A stretch of 56,996 nucleotides of DNA from Bacilli bacterium (lineage in GTDB: Bacteria; Bacillota_I; Bacilli_A; RF39; UBA660): positions 1-56,996 of the forward strand of contig JAFQQE010000003.1 in assembly GCA_017411405.1 (NCBI GenBank). The letters are read 5' to 3'. The notes below the pieces were generated by a model. It worked only from the letters and a program-made list of their open reading frames with translations, did not search any database and was not told where the DNA came from. Numbering within the stretch: the first letter of the stretch is position 1; the number at the start of each line of letters is the position of its first letter. The position numbers and the translations under genes were made by a program. Shown piece after piece: positions 26,943-33,768 of this stretch.

Positions 26943-28112
26943 ATGAAGAATTTGAGTAAAAAAGAAAAAATAATTCTATTTATAGTTAGTATAGTAGCGA
27001 TATTAATTAGGTTAATATGGATTAATGGAGAAAGTGGAGATTATATAGGTTTTTTAGAACCTTGGGTATTAAAAATAAGAGAATTAGGTGGTTTTAATGC
27101 GTTAAAATATAATATAGGAGATTATAATGTTCCTTATATGGTTATATTAACTTTTATTTCATTTTTTAAATTTAAACCTTTATATTTAATTAAATTAGTA
27201 TCTATTATATTTGATTTTATATGTGCTTATTATGGGGCTAAGATAGTTGATAAGGTTACTAATAATAAATTAAGTTCTTTAATTACTTATGCAGCTATAT
27301 TATTTTTACCAACAGTTATTATAAATGGTTCTTTATGGGGACAATGTGATAGTATTTATACATCTTTTATATTAATCTCTATTTATTATTTATTAGATGA
27401 AAAGTATATTAGATCTTTTATATTTTTAGGTTTTTCTTTTGCATTCAAATTACAATTTATGTTTATTTTACCTTTATATGTCTTATTGTTTTTTAGAAAT
27501 AAAAAAATTAAATGGTGGTATTTTCTTTTAATACCATTAGTTAATATTATTTTATGTTTACCAGCAATATTTTCTGGTAGAAGTATAGTTGATGTATTAA
27601 CAATCTATTTAAATCAGACTGGTACTTATAAAGATTTAGTGTTGAATTTTCCTAATTTGTATAATTTAATACAAAGTGATCTTTTATTTGCTTTTTCACA
27701 TAATCATATTATCAGTAAGATAGGAATAGTTGTAACTTTGTTTATATTTGCTATTATGTGGTTATATGTTTTAATAAAGAAAGTAAATTTTAATAGTGAA
27801 AAAATAATAACTGTAGGTTTGTGGAGTGTTATGATAGCGACATACTTTTTACCTAGAATGCATGATAGATATTTATTTGCAGGTGATATATTAAGTGTTA
27901 TATTTTTTATGATTATACAAAAGAAATTTTATATTCCTATTTCTGTTAATATAGTGTCTACAATAACATATTTTTATTTCTTATTTAGAATAAATATAAT
28001 TGATTTTAATTTATTAAGTATAATATATTTTATAGTTATTGTTATGTTTACTTTATATACATTTAAATTATTAGGTGAAAATAATGAAATTAGAAAACGT
28101 AAAATGGGATAA
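26943..28112 (+). CDS. Gpi18-like polytopic mannosyltransferase (GT-C fold)
   Basis: 389 residues from the ATG at 26943 (GAGTG 6 bases upstream; GTG and ATG at 26934/26937 are weaker choices). About ten membrane segments. The family pattern is the first-loop acidic pair (ESGDYIGFLEPW), GSLWGQCDSIYTS near 130 and FAFKLQ near 165, as in COG5542 glycosyltransferases that use polyprenyl-phosphate sugars. Substrate unknown; probably glycosylates a lipid or surface polymer. Its last 29 bases overlap the AlkD-like gene. Confidence 0.78.
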   Translation: MKNLSKKEKIILFIVSIVAILIRLIWINGESGDYIGFLEPWVLKIRELGGFNALKYNIGDYNVPYMVILTFISFFKFKPLYLIKLVSIIFDFICAYYGAKIVDKVTNNKLSSLITYAAILFLPTVIINGSLWGQCDSIYTSFILISIYYLLDEKYIRSFIFLGFSFAFKLQFMFILPLYVLLFFRNKKIKWWYFLLIPLVNIILCLPAIFSGRSIVDVLTIYLNQTGTYKDLVLNFPNLYNLIQSDLLFAFSHNHIISKIGIVVTLFIFAIMWLYVLIKKVNFNSEKIITVGLWSVMIATYFLPRMHDRYLFAGDILSVIFFMIIQKKFYIPISVNIVSTITYFYFLFRINIIDFNLLSIIYFIVIVMFTLYTFKLLGENNEIRKRKMG

Positions 28113-28794
28113 ATATACTTATAGAGAATTTATAAATTATTTAATTTGTTTAGGTGATAAAGATTACAAAAAGTTTCATAGTAGTATAGCTAATAGTAAG
28201 TTAGATATTATTGGTATACGTATGCCTATATTGAGAAATATTGCTAAAGAGATTAGTAAAACTAATATGGAAGATTATTTTAAATTAATAAGTAATATCT
28301 ATTATGAAGAAGTTATGTTATATGGTTTAGTATTATCTAATACTGATGAAGAATTATTTGATAAATATTTAAATGATTTTATTTGGAAAATAGATAACTG
28401 GGCTATATGTGATAGCTTTTGTAGTAATATTAAGGTAGTTAAAAATAGATTAGGTAAATATTGGATATATATTAATAATTTAATAGATTTAGATAAAGAG
28501 TTTCAAACAAGAGTAAGTATAATTATTATGATGAATTATTATTTGAATGATAATTATATAGATAGAGTATTAAGTATAGTTAGTAATATTAAAAGTGATT
28601 ATTATTATATTAATATGGCTATTAGTTGGTTGCTTTCAGTTGCTATAATTAATTATAAAGATAAAGTTATGGAGTTATTAGAAAGTGGTAAGTTGAGTAA
28701 ATTTGTACAAAATAAAACTATAAGTAAAATAAGAGATTCTTATAGAGTTGATAATGAAACAAAAGAATTAGTTACAAAATATAAAGTTAAGTAA
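28084..28794 (+). CDS. AlkD-like DNA alkylation repair family protein
   Basis: 236 residues from the ATG at 28084 with TAGGTGA upstream. All-helical, with the family's GIRMPILRNIAKEI near 45-58 and the WAICDSFCSN block near 108, and HEAT-like helical repeats along the chain. AlkD-type proteins excise alkylated bases without flipping them; many homologues have no tested activity. It lies inside the end of the glycosyltransferase gene and before the cysteine desulfurase. Confidence 0.8.
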   Translation: MKLENVKWDKYTYREFINYLICLGDKDYKKFHSSIANSKLDIIGIRMPILRNIAKEISKTNMEDYFKLISNIYYEEVMLYGLVLSNTDEELFDKYLNDFIWKIDNWAICDSFCSNIKVVKNRLGKYWIYINNLIDLDKEFQTRVSIIIMMNYYLNDNYIDRVLSIVSNIKSDYYYINMAISWLLSVAIINYKDKVMELLESGKLSKFVQNKTISKIRDSYRVDNETKELVTKYKVK

Positions 28795-28871
28795 TTGATT
28801 CTTTTTTTAATTTGTTCTTTTAAAAGTTTAGATAATGGTTTATAATTATAATACGAATAGGTGGTAAGAAA

Positions 28872-29996
28872 ATGGTATATTTAGATTATTCAGCAACTAC
28901 ACCAGTACTTCCAGAAGTATTAGATAGTTATAATAAAGTTAGTAGTGAATATTTTGGTAATTCAAATAGTCTGCATAACTTGGGAATAAAATCAAGAGAA
29001 TTATTAGAAAGTGCTAGTAAACAAGTTAGTGAATTGTTAAATGTTGGTATAGATGAAATAACTTTTACGAGTGGTGCTACTGAATCTAATAATATTGCTT
29101 TAATTGGGGCTTGTTTGGCTAATAAAGCTAAGGGGAATCATATAATAGTTTCTAAATTAGAACATCCCAGTATATATGCAATTGTAGATTATTTAGTTAG
29201 TATAGGTTTTAAAGTTAGTTATGTTAATAATACTGAAGAAGGTGTTATTGATTTTGAAGATTTGAAAAGAAAAATGAATGAAGATACTATATTAGTTAGT
29301 ATTTGTGCAGTAAATAGTGAAACTGGAGTTAGACAACCTTTAAAAACAATAAAACAAGTAATTAATAAATTTAATAGTGATATTTTATTGCATAGTGATA
29401 TTACTCAAGCATTAGGAAAAGTTCATGTTAATTTTAGTGATTTTGACTTAGCAAGTGCAAGTGGTCATAAGATTTACGCTCCAAAGGGTGTAGGTTTATT
29501 CTATAAAAAGAATGGAGTTAAATGTCAAAAGTTACTTTATGGAAGTGAAGATGTGTATCATCCTGGAACTCCAGCTTTACCTTTAATAGTGAGTTTTTCA
29601 AAGGCTTTAAGAATATCTTTGCATGAATTAGATAAAAAGTTAGAAATAGTTAATAAGTGGAATGAAAAAATATTAAAGAATTTTAGTAAATTTGAATCTA
29701 TTAAAATAAATAATAGTAAGTATTGTATACCTCATATTATTAATATTAGTTTGATGGATATTAAGCCAGAGACTTTTATTCATGCTTTAGAAAAACATGA
29801 AATATATGTATCTAGTAATACAGCATGTAGTAGTGGTAAGTTATCTACTAGTGTAATGGCTTTATATAATGACAAAGTTAGGGCTGAAACGACTATTAGA
29901 ATAAGTATATCTTGTTTAACTAAATTGGAAGAAATAACAGTATTTTTAAATGCTTTTAATGGAGTATATGATAAATTACATTCTTTAAATAATTAA
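28872..29996 (+). CDS. cysteine desulfurase (NifS/IscS family)
   Basis: 374 residues, class V aminotransferase fold. YLDYSATTPVLP starts the protein; PLP binding is seen in SGATESNN and the lysine in SASGHKIYAPKG near 200; the catalytic cysteine is in SSNTACSSG near 320, with a short loop as in NifS/IscS type enzymes. It delivers sulfur from cysteine for Fe-S clusters or tRNA thiolation. No IscU or MnmA neighbour, so the acceptor is unknown. AGGTGGTAAGAA precedes the ATG. Confidence 0.9.
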   Translation: MVYLDYSATTPVLPEVLDSYNKVSSEYFGNSNSLHNLGIKSRELLESASKQVSELLNVGIDEITFTSGATESNNIALIGACLANKAKGNHIIVSKLEHPSIYAIVDYLVSIGFKVSYVNNTEEGVIDFEDLKRKMNEDTILVSICAVNSETGVRQPLKTIKQVINKFNSDILLHSDITQALGKVHVNFSDFDLASASGHKIYAPKGVGLFYKKNGVKCQKLLYGSEDVYHPGTPALPLIVSFSKALRISLHELDKKLEIVNKWNEKILKNFSKFESIKINNSKYCIPHIINISLMDIKPETFIHALEKHEIYVSSNTACSSGKLSTSVMALYNDKVRAETTIRISISCLTKLEEITVFLNAFNGVYDKLHSLNN

Positions 29997-30001
29997 AAAA
30001 T

Positions 30002-30021
30002 GACACGTATGTGTCTTTTTA
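30002..30021. terminator. bidirectional terminator between convergent genes
   Basis: GACAC-GTAT-GTGTC with TTTTT on the right side and, on the minus strand, ATTTTTT after the stem; it serves the desulfurase gene and the convergent gene that follows. Confidence 0.75.
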
Positions 30022-30429
30022 GTTGAATAAATTTTCATAATATTTTATATCATATTCACTTTGTATTATACATAAATCATTTTTTGATTTAAATGTATGA
30101 AATGTATTATTTGAATTTAATATAAAAGGTAGTGAGTTTCCGTTTTTAAAATTAATTATTATACTTTCAATATTTTTTTCATTATTTAATAAAGTAAATG
30201 CATTTTCTTCTAATTGTTTATTAGTTAAATTATATTCTATTATTTTATTTTTTAATTTAATCATAAAAAAATTGCTTACTAATGTATTATCTATATTTTC
30301 GTATGGTATTTCATCTCCGTTGGAATCAATATTAGATATATATAAATTTGTAAACATTTTTTCATCAGCGATAATGGTTTTGTTATTTAAAAGATTTATA
30401 AATATGTTTTTTATAGAATCTGTATTCAT
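30019..30429 (-). CDS. small protein of unknown function (136 aa)
   Basis: Not recognised. Soluble, Asn/Ile-rich, mixed helix and strand, one cysteine. The ATG is preceded by TTAGGTGATAAT, a good site, and upstream on the same strand TAGACA and TATAAT (18-base spacing) form a plausible promoter. Divergent from tRNA-Arg. A plus-strand open frame across its start is a shadow. Confidence 0.7.
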   Translation of the reverse strand: MNTDSIKNIFINLLNNKTIIADEKMFTNLYISNIDSNGDEIPYENIDNTLVSNFFMIKLKNKIIEYNLTNKQLEENAFTLLNNEKNIESIIINFKNGNSLPFILNSNNTFHTFKSKNDLCIIQSEYDIKYYENLFN

Positions 30430-30480
30430 ATTATCACCTAAATTAATTATATTACAATTTTTATTATTTTGTCTATTAAA

Positions 30481-30522
30481 AAGCCTAAATTTCTTTAAAT
30501 TTAGGGCTTTATTTTTTTTTTG
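30481..30522. terminator. strong hairpin with T runs on both sides, between divergent genes
   Basis: AAGCCTAAATTT pairs with AAATTTAGGGCTT (one bulged G); plus side is followed by TATTTTTTTTT and minus side by TTTTTAATA. It lies between a leftward gene and rightward tRNA-Arg, where no transcript obviously needs ending. Confidence 0.6.
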
Positions 30523-30527
30523 AAGTA

Positions 30528-30536
30528 TGTTATATT
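30528..30536 (+). promoter_or_regulatory. extended -10 promoter of tRNA-Arg
   Basis: TGTTATATT fits an extended -10, 20 bases before the tRNA; its -35 region would fall in the T run after the hairpin. Confidence 0.45.
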
Positions 30537-30555
30537 ATATGAGTAATTTATTTGT

Positions 30556-30632
30556 GCGCTCTTAGCTCAATTGGATAGAGCGTTAGACTACGGATCTAAA
30601 GGTTAGGGGTTCGACTCCCTTAGGGCGCACCA
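30556..30632 (+). tRNA. tRNA-Arg (anticodon ACG)
   Basis: 77 bases with encoded CCA. Acceptor GCGCTCT/AGGGCGC, D stem GCTC/GAGC, anticodon stem TTAGA/TCTAA with loop CTACGGA (anticodon ACG, read as ICG), and T arm AGGGG-TTCGACT-CCCTT. Close to Bacillus tRNA-Arg(ACG). Confidence 0.97.
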
Positions 30633-30645
30633 TTATGTAATGTAT

Positions 30646-30668
30646 GAACTTAATAAGTTCTTTTTTTT
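30646..30668 (+). terminator. terminator of tRNA-Arg
   Basis: GAACTT-AAT-AAGTTC followed by eight Ts. Confidence 0.8.
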
Positions 30669-30695
30669 ATGTTATAATTTTATTAGGTGATTATT

Positions 30696-31157
30696 TTGAA
30701 TATCATATTTTTAGATGTTGATGGTGTATTAAATTCTATAGATAATTTAGAGAGAGTATATAAAGAAACTAATAAACCTCATTCTGGATTTAATTATCCT
30801 TTTGATGAAATGTGTTTGGGAAACTTAAAAATATTAGTAGAAAAAACCAATGCTAAATTAGTAATTACTTCTATTTGGAGAAAAAGTGAAATAGGTAAAA
30901 GAAAACTTTTAGAAGTTTTAAAGAAATATGATTTAGATAAATATGTTATAGGATTTACAGAAGTACTTAATAGTACTCGAGAAGAAGAAATAAAAAAATA
31001 TTTATCTAATTTAGAGGGTAAAATAAATTATATAATATTAGATGATAAAACAGATTTTTATGAATTGGCATCATTTTTAGTTAATACTAATATAAAATAT
31101 GGTTTAACAAAAGAAGATGTAGAAATGGGAATAAAAAAATTAACAAAAAATTTATAA
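30696..31157 (+). CDS. small HAD-fold phosphatase-like protein (Swiss-army-knife RNA repair HAD type)
   Basis: I choose a TTG start at 30696 (153 aa) because AGGTGAT is its ribosome site and the GTG at 30687 lies inside that site. HAD motifs: motif I FLDVDGVLNS, motif II LVITSIWR, motif III/IV region YIILDDKTDF. This matches the HAD domain family found in RNA-repair proteins (PF18143-like) and occurs as a stand-alone protein. The nucleophile and general acid Asp are both present, so phosphatase activity is likely; substrate unknown. Confidence 0.75.
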   Translation: MNIIFLDVDGVLNSIDNLERVYKETNKPHSGFNYPFDEMCLGNLKILVEKTNAKLVITSIWRKSEIGKRKLLEVLKKYDLDKYVIGFTEVLNSTREEEIKKYLSNLEGKINYIILDDKTDFYELASFLVNTNIKYGLTKEDVEMGIKKLTKNL

Positions 31158-31178
31158 TAGTTTTAGTAGGTGATATGA

Positions 31179-32009
31179 GTGATCGTAATAAAAAATGTAA
31201 AAAATATGGATTTAGAAAACACAATAACTTGTGGACAAATATTTAGATTTATTAAAGAAATAGATAATAGTTTTACAGTTATATTGTGTGATAGGGTAGT
31301 TAATTTAAAATATATTAATGGTGAACTTTATGTAGATTCTAATAATGAAGATAATTTAGAGATAGTTATTAGAAATTACTTGGATTTGGATAGAGATTAT
31401 TTAAGTATTATAAATGATATAAAAAAAATAGATAGTAATTTAAAACCAATATTAAATAATAGTATAGGTTTGAAATTTATTAAACAAGAACCGTTAGAAT
31501 GTATTGTTTCTTATGTTATAAGTCAAAATAATAGTGTTAGAAATATACAAAATAGTCTGAATTTAATAAGTTTTAATTATGGAGAAAAAGTTATTTTTAA
31601 TAATAAAGAATACTATTTATTTCCTACGTTAGATAAACTATCTAAAATAAATAGTGAAGAATTTAGAGAATGTAAGGTTGGCTTTAGGGATAAGTATTTA
31701 GTCGATATTATAAGTGCTATAAACACGGATATGTTAGATATTAATAAAATGTATGATATGGATAGTGAATATGCGTTAGAATATTTAATGGGTTTTAAAG
31801 GTATTGGTATGAAAGTAGCTAGCTGTATACTTTTATTTGGATATCATAAATTTGATGTATATCCAGTAGATACATGGGTTAAAAAATTCATGTTTGATAA
31901 TTATAATATATTTGGTGAAGAAAATATTAGAAAATATTGTAAAGAAAAGTTTGGAATATATAGTGGATTAGTTATACAGTATATGTTTAATAGTAAGAGA
32001 AATATGTAA
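31179..32009 (+). CDS. OGG1-type 8-oxoguanine DNA glycosylase/lyase
   Basis: 276 residues from a GTG with AGGTGAT 7 bases upstream; an ATG 4 bases earlier is in another frame. The N-terminal OGG domain has the TCGQIFRF block (18-25); the HhH-GPD motif is LMGFKGIGMKVASCILLFG with catalytic Lys (MKVAS) and the Asp of YPVDTWVKK. It removes 8-oxoG and cuts the strand. Most bacteria use MutM; OGG-type enzymes are common in clostridia and related gut Firmicutes. Confidence 0.88.
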   Translation: MIVIKNVKNMDLENTITCGQIFRFIKEIDNSFTVILCDRVVNLKYINGELYVDSNNEDNLEIVIRNYLDLDRDYLSIINDIKKIDSNLKPILNNSIGLKFIKQEPLECIVSYVISQNNSVRNIQNSLNLISFNYGEKVIFNNKEYYLFPTLDKLSKINSEEFRECKVGFRDKYLVDIISAINTDMLDINKMYDMDSEYALEYLMGFKGIGMKVASCILLFGYHKFDVYPVDTWVKKFMFDNYNIFGEENIRKYCKEKFGIYSGLVIQYMFNSKRNM

Positions 32010-32027
32010 AAAATTTTATTAAGACTA

Positions 32028-32056
32028 TTGCATATTTTTCTTTTTTGTATTAGAAT
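32028..32056 (+). promoter_or_regulatory. sigma-A promoter of the type IV pilin gene
   Basis: TTGCAT, 17-base spacer, TAGAAT, 46 bases before the pilin start. The pilin therefore has its own promoter. Confidence 0.65.
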
Positions 32057-32101
32057 TTAAATATAAGGTATGATAATACACAAAGAAAGGTAGGAATAAA
32101 T

Positions 32102-32521
32102 ATGAAAAAATTAAATAAGAAAGGTTTTACATTAGTTGAATTACTTGCTGTTATTGTTATTTTGGCTATATTAATTGTTATTGTAGCTACTACTGCTTTA
32201 CCAGCTATGAATAATGCTAAAAAGAATACTTTTGTTTTGTATGCACAAAGATTACAAGGTAAAGCTCAAGAGTTATATGCTGTTGATGCTAATATGGCTG
32301 TTGGTTCAAAGGATTACACTGTTCAAGAACTTATGGGTAGTGGTGTTACAGAATATACGGGAACTTTAACTGTTACTTATGAGTCAAATTCTACAACTCA
32401 AAAATATACAGTTACTGTAAAAGATGAATTAAAAGATGTAAAAAATAATCAATGTATTGCTGCAGATACAGAAATAAATTCGGCAATCACAGGTTCAGTT
32501 GTTGTAAATTGTTCAGAATAA
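32102..32521 (+). CDS. type IV pilin / type II secretion major pseudopilin-like protein
   Basis: 139 residues. MKKLNKKGFTLVELLAVIV is a canonical class III prepilin signal with Glu at +5, followed by the long N-terminal helix (to about 55) and a small beta head. Two cysteines near the end (NNQCIAADTE and VVNCSE) can form the usual C-terminal disulfide loop. Size and own promoter fit a major subunit. The platform and ATPase are at 9902-12677. A prepilin peptidase is not in the window. AGAAAGGTAGGAA precedes the ATG. Confidence 0.9.
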   Translation: MKKLNKKGFTLVELLAVIVILAILIVIVATTALPAMNNAKKNTFVLYAQRLQGKAQELYAVDANMAVGSKDYTVQELMGSGVTEYTGTLTVTYESNSTTQKYTVTVKDELKDVKNNQCIAADTEINSAITGSVVVNCSE

Positions 32522-32544
32522 TTTTTAAAATATTAAAAAAATGC

Positions 32545-32573
32545 TTGCATAAATTTGTTATTTATAGTATATT
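32545..32573 (+). promoter_or_regulatory. sigma-A promoter ahead of tRNA-Pro
   Basis: TTGCAT, 17-base spacer, TATATT. The expected start site (about 32580) coincides with the foot of the following hairpin. Confidence 0.7.
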
Positions 32574-32578
32574 ATTAA

Positions 32579-32606
32579 GTAGTTAAGTTGATTAACTGCT
32601 TTTTTA
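32579..32606 (+). terminator. terminator-like hairpin between promoter and tRNA-Pro
   Basis: GTAGTTAA pairs with TTAACTGC around GTTGA and is followed by seven Ts; tRNA-Pro begins within 3 bases. It can end pilin transcription, but stands between the visible tRNA promoter and the tRNA. Confidence 0.65.
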
Positions 32607-32607
32607 T

Positions 32608-32684
32608 CGAGAAGTAGCACAACTTGGTAGTGCACTTGGTTTGGGACCAAGGGGTTGCAGGTTCAAATCCTGTCTTCTCGACCA
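32608..32684 (+). tRNA. tRNA-Pro (anticodon UGG)
   Basis: 77 bases with encoded CCA. Acceptor CGAGAAG/CTTCTCG, D stem GCAC/GTGC, anticodon stem CTTGG/CCAAG with loop TTTGGGA (anticodon TGG), T arm GCAGG-TTCAAAT-CCTGT. Confidence 0.97.
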
Positions 32685-32723
32685 TTGTAAAATTTACTCC
32701 AACTTTTTGGAGTTTAATTAATG

Positions 32724-32757
32724 AAATTGTTGGATTCAAAGAGTTCAACAATTTTTT
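32724..32757 (+). terminator. terminator of tRNA-Pro
   Basis: AAATTGTTG pairs with CAACAATTT, followed by Ts. A smaller hairpin ACTCCA/TGGAGT lies just before it at about 32697-32713. Confidence 0.7.
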
Positions 32758-32806
32758 TATAAATTCAATACATATTATTAAAAAATGTTTTATTTTATTG
32801 AATATG

Positions 32807-32815
32807 TGTTATAAT
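32807..32815 (+). promoter_or_regulatory. extended -10 promoter of the 233-aa gene, inside an inverted repeat
   Basis: TGTTATAAT. AATACATATT at 32767-32776 can pair with AATATGTGTT (32801-32810), so the inverted repeat ends on the -10: a possible operator. Confidence 0.5.
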
Positions 32816-32841
32816 ATTCGATACATAAGGGAGGTTTTTAT

Positions 32842-33543
32842 ATGGAAAATAAAAAATATGTAGTTTGTAGGGATAATATTTATGTTGGAGAAGTTGTAAG
32901 AACAGATAGTATATATCGTTATGAGGGCGATGATGACTTTTTTAGAACTAAACCAAGACAATTAAGTACAGGTTCTTGGAGAAGTTATAGAAGTATGTTA
33001 TTTGTACCAAATGAAGATAAATTATCTAACGACTTATTATATAGAACACCAAATTATCCTATCCTTAACGTTACAGATGATGAAACTTGTTTAAATTTAG
33101 GAAAAAATAGTATAGTAATAAAAGGTGCTTGTAATTTAGCAGCACTTCTTGAATATTTTGGCTATAAAAAAGATTTAACTTATGAAGATATAATGAAAAT
33201 TCGCAAAACTTTCTTTACAGGTAGATTTGCCAAAGATAGTTGTCAATTATTTGGGTATAAAGAAACTATGGTTGAAGATTTAACATTCCGTTCTAATGGT
33301 AAAGTAGTAACTGATTCTAAAGAATTAGAACGTAGAAGAAAACAATTTAGAGCAGAACAAAGAGCTGGACATAGAATATTCTCAGGTGTAAGTGATAGTC
33401 CGCTACCTAGAGAATATTGGGATGTTTTAGATGACAGAGGTGATAATACATTAATGGATGTTATTGAAGGTTGGAATGAAAAAATGAATGCCTTTGCTCC
33501 TCATAGACAAGAAGGTCCAGTAAAAAGATTAAAAAGATTTTAG
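32842..33543 (+). CDS. protein of unknown function (233 aa)
   Basis: Not recognised. Soluble, highly charged, with an Arg-rich C-terminal half (ERRRKQFRAEQRAGHR) and more Arg, Pro, Trp and Asp than its neighbours; three cysteines in the first two thirds. TAAGGGAGG precedes the ATG, a strong site. The composition differs from most proteins here, which may mean either a conserved highly expressed protein or acquisition. It stands alone between terminators. Confidence 0.75.
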   Translation: MENKKYVVCRDNIYVGEVVRTDSIYRYEGDDDFFRTKPRQLSTGSWRSYRSMLFVPNEDKLSNDLLYRTPNYPILNVTDDETCLNLGKNSIVIKGACNLAALLEYFGYKKDLTYEDIMKIRKTFFTGRFAKDSCQLFGYKETMVEDLTFRSNGKVVTDSKELERRRKQFRAEQRAGHRIFSGVSDSPLPREYWDVLDDRGDNTLMDVIEGWNEKMNAFAPHRQEGPVKRLKRF

Positions 33544-33611
33544 AAAAAATAAAGGAGATTCAAAACAATAAATTTGGAAATTTCCTTTGATATCCGACCA
33601 GTTTTGATAAT

Positions 33612-33640
33612 AACAACGTTAAGTACGTTGTTTTTCTTTT
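33612..33640 (+). terminator. terminator after the 233-aa gene
   Basis: AACAACGT-TAAGT-ACGTTGTT followed by TTTCTTTT. The 226-base gap around it (33544-33768) otherwise holds only the next promoter. Confidence 0.8.
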
Positions 33641-33712
33641 ACCCCTTTGTCCCAAATTTATAGTACATTGTATATTATGTTTAAAAAAATTTTGTTATGG
33701 ATTAAGTTATTG

Positions 33713-33741
33713 TTTACATTGTAACTTTTTTTTGTTATAAT
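33713..33741 (+). promoter_or_regulatory. sigma-A promoter of the coiled-coil scaffold gene
   Basis: TTTACA, 17-base spacer, TATAAT, 27 bases before the start codon. Confidence 0.7.
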
Positions 33742-33768
33742 TTTTTATAGAATAGGAAGGTTATTATT

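Noticed and set aside
30272-30523. Plus-strand open frame across the terminator and divergent region
   Set aside because: Ends inside the hairpin, has no ribosome site and overlaps the well-supported minus-strand gene.
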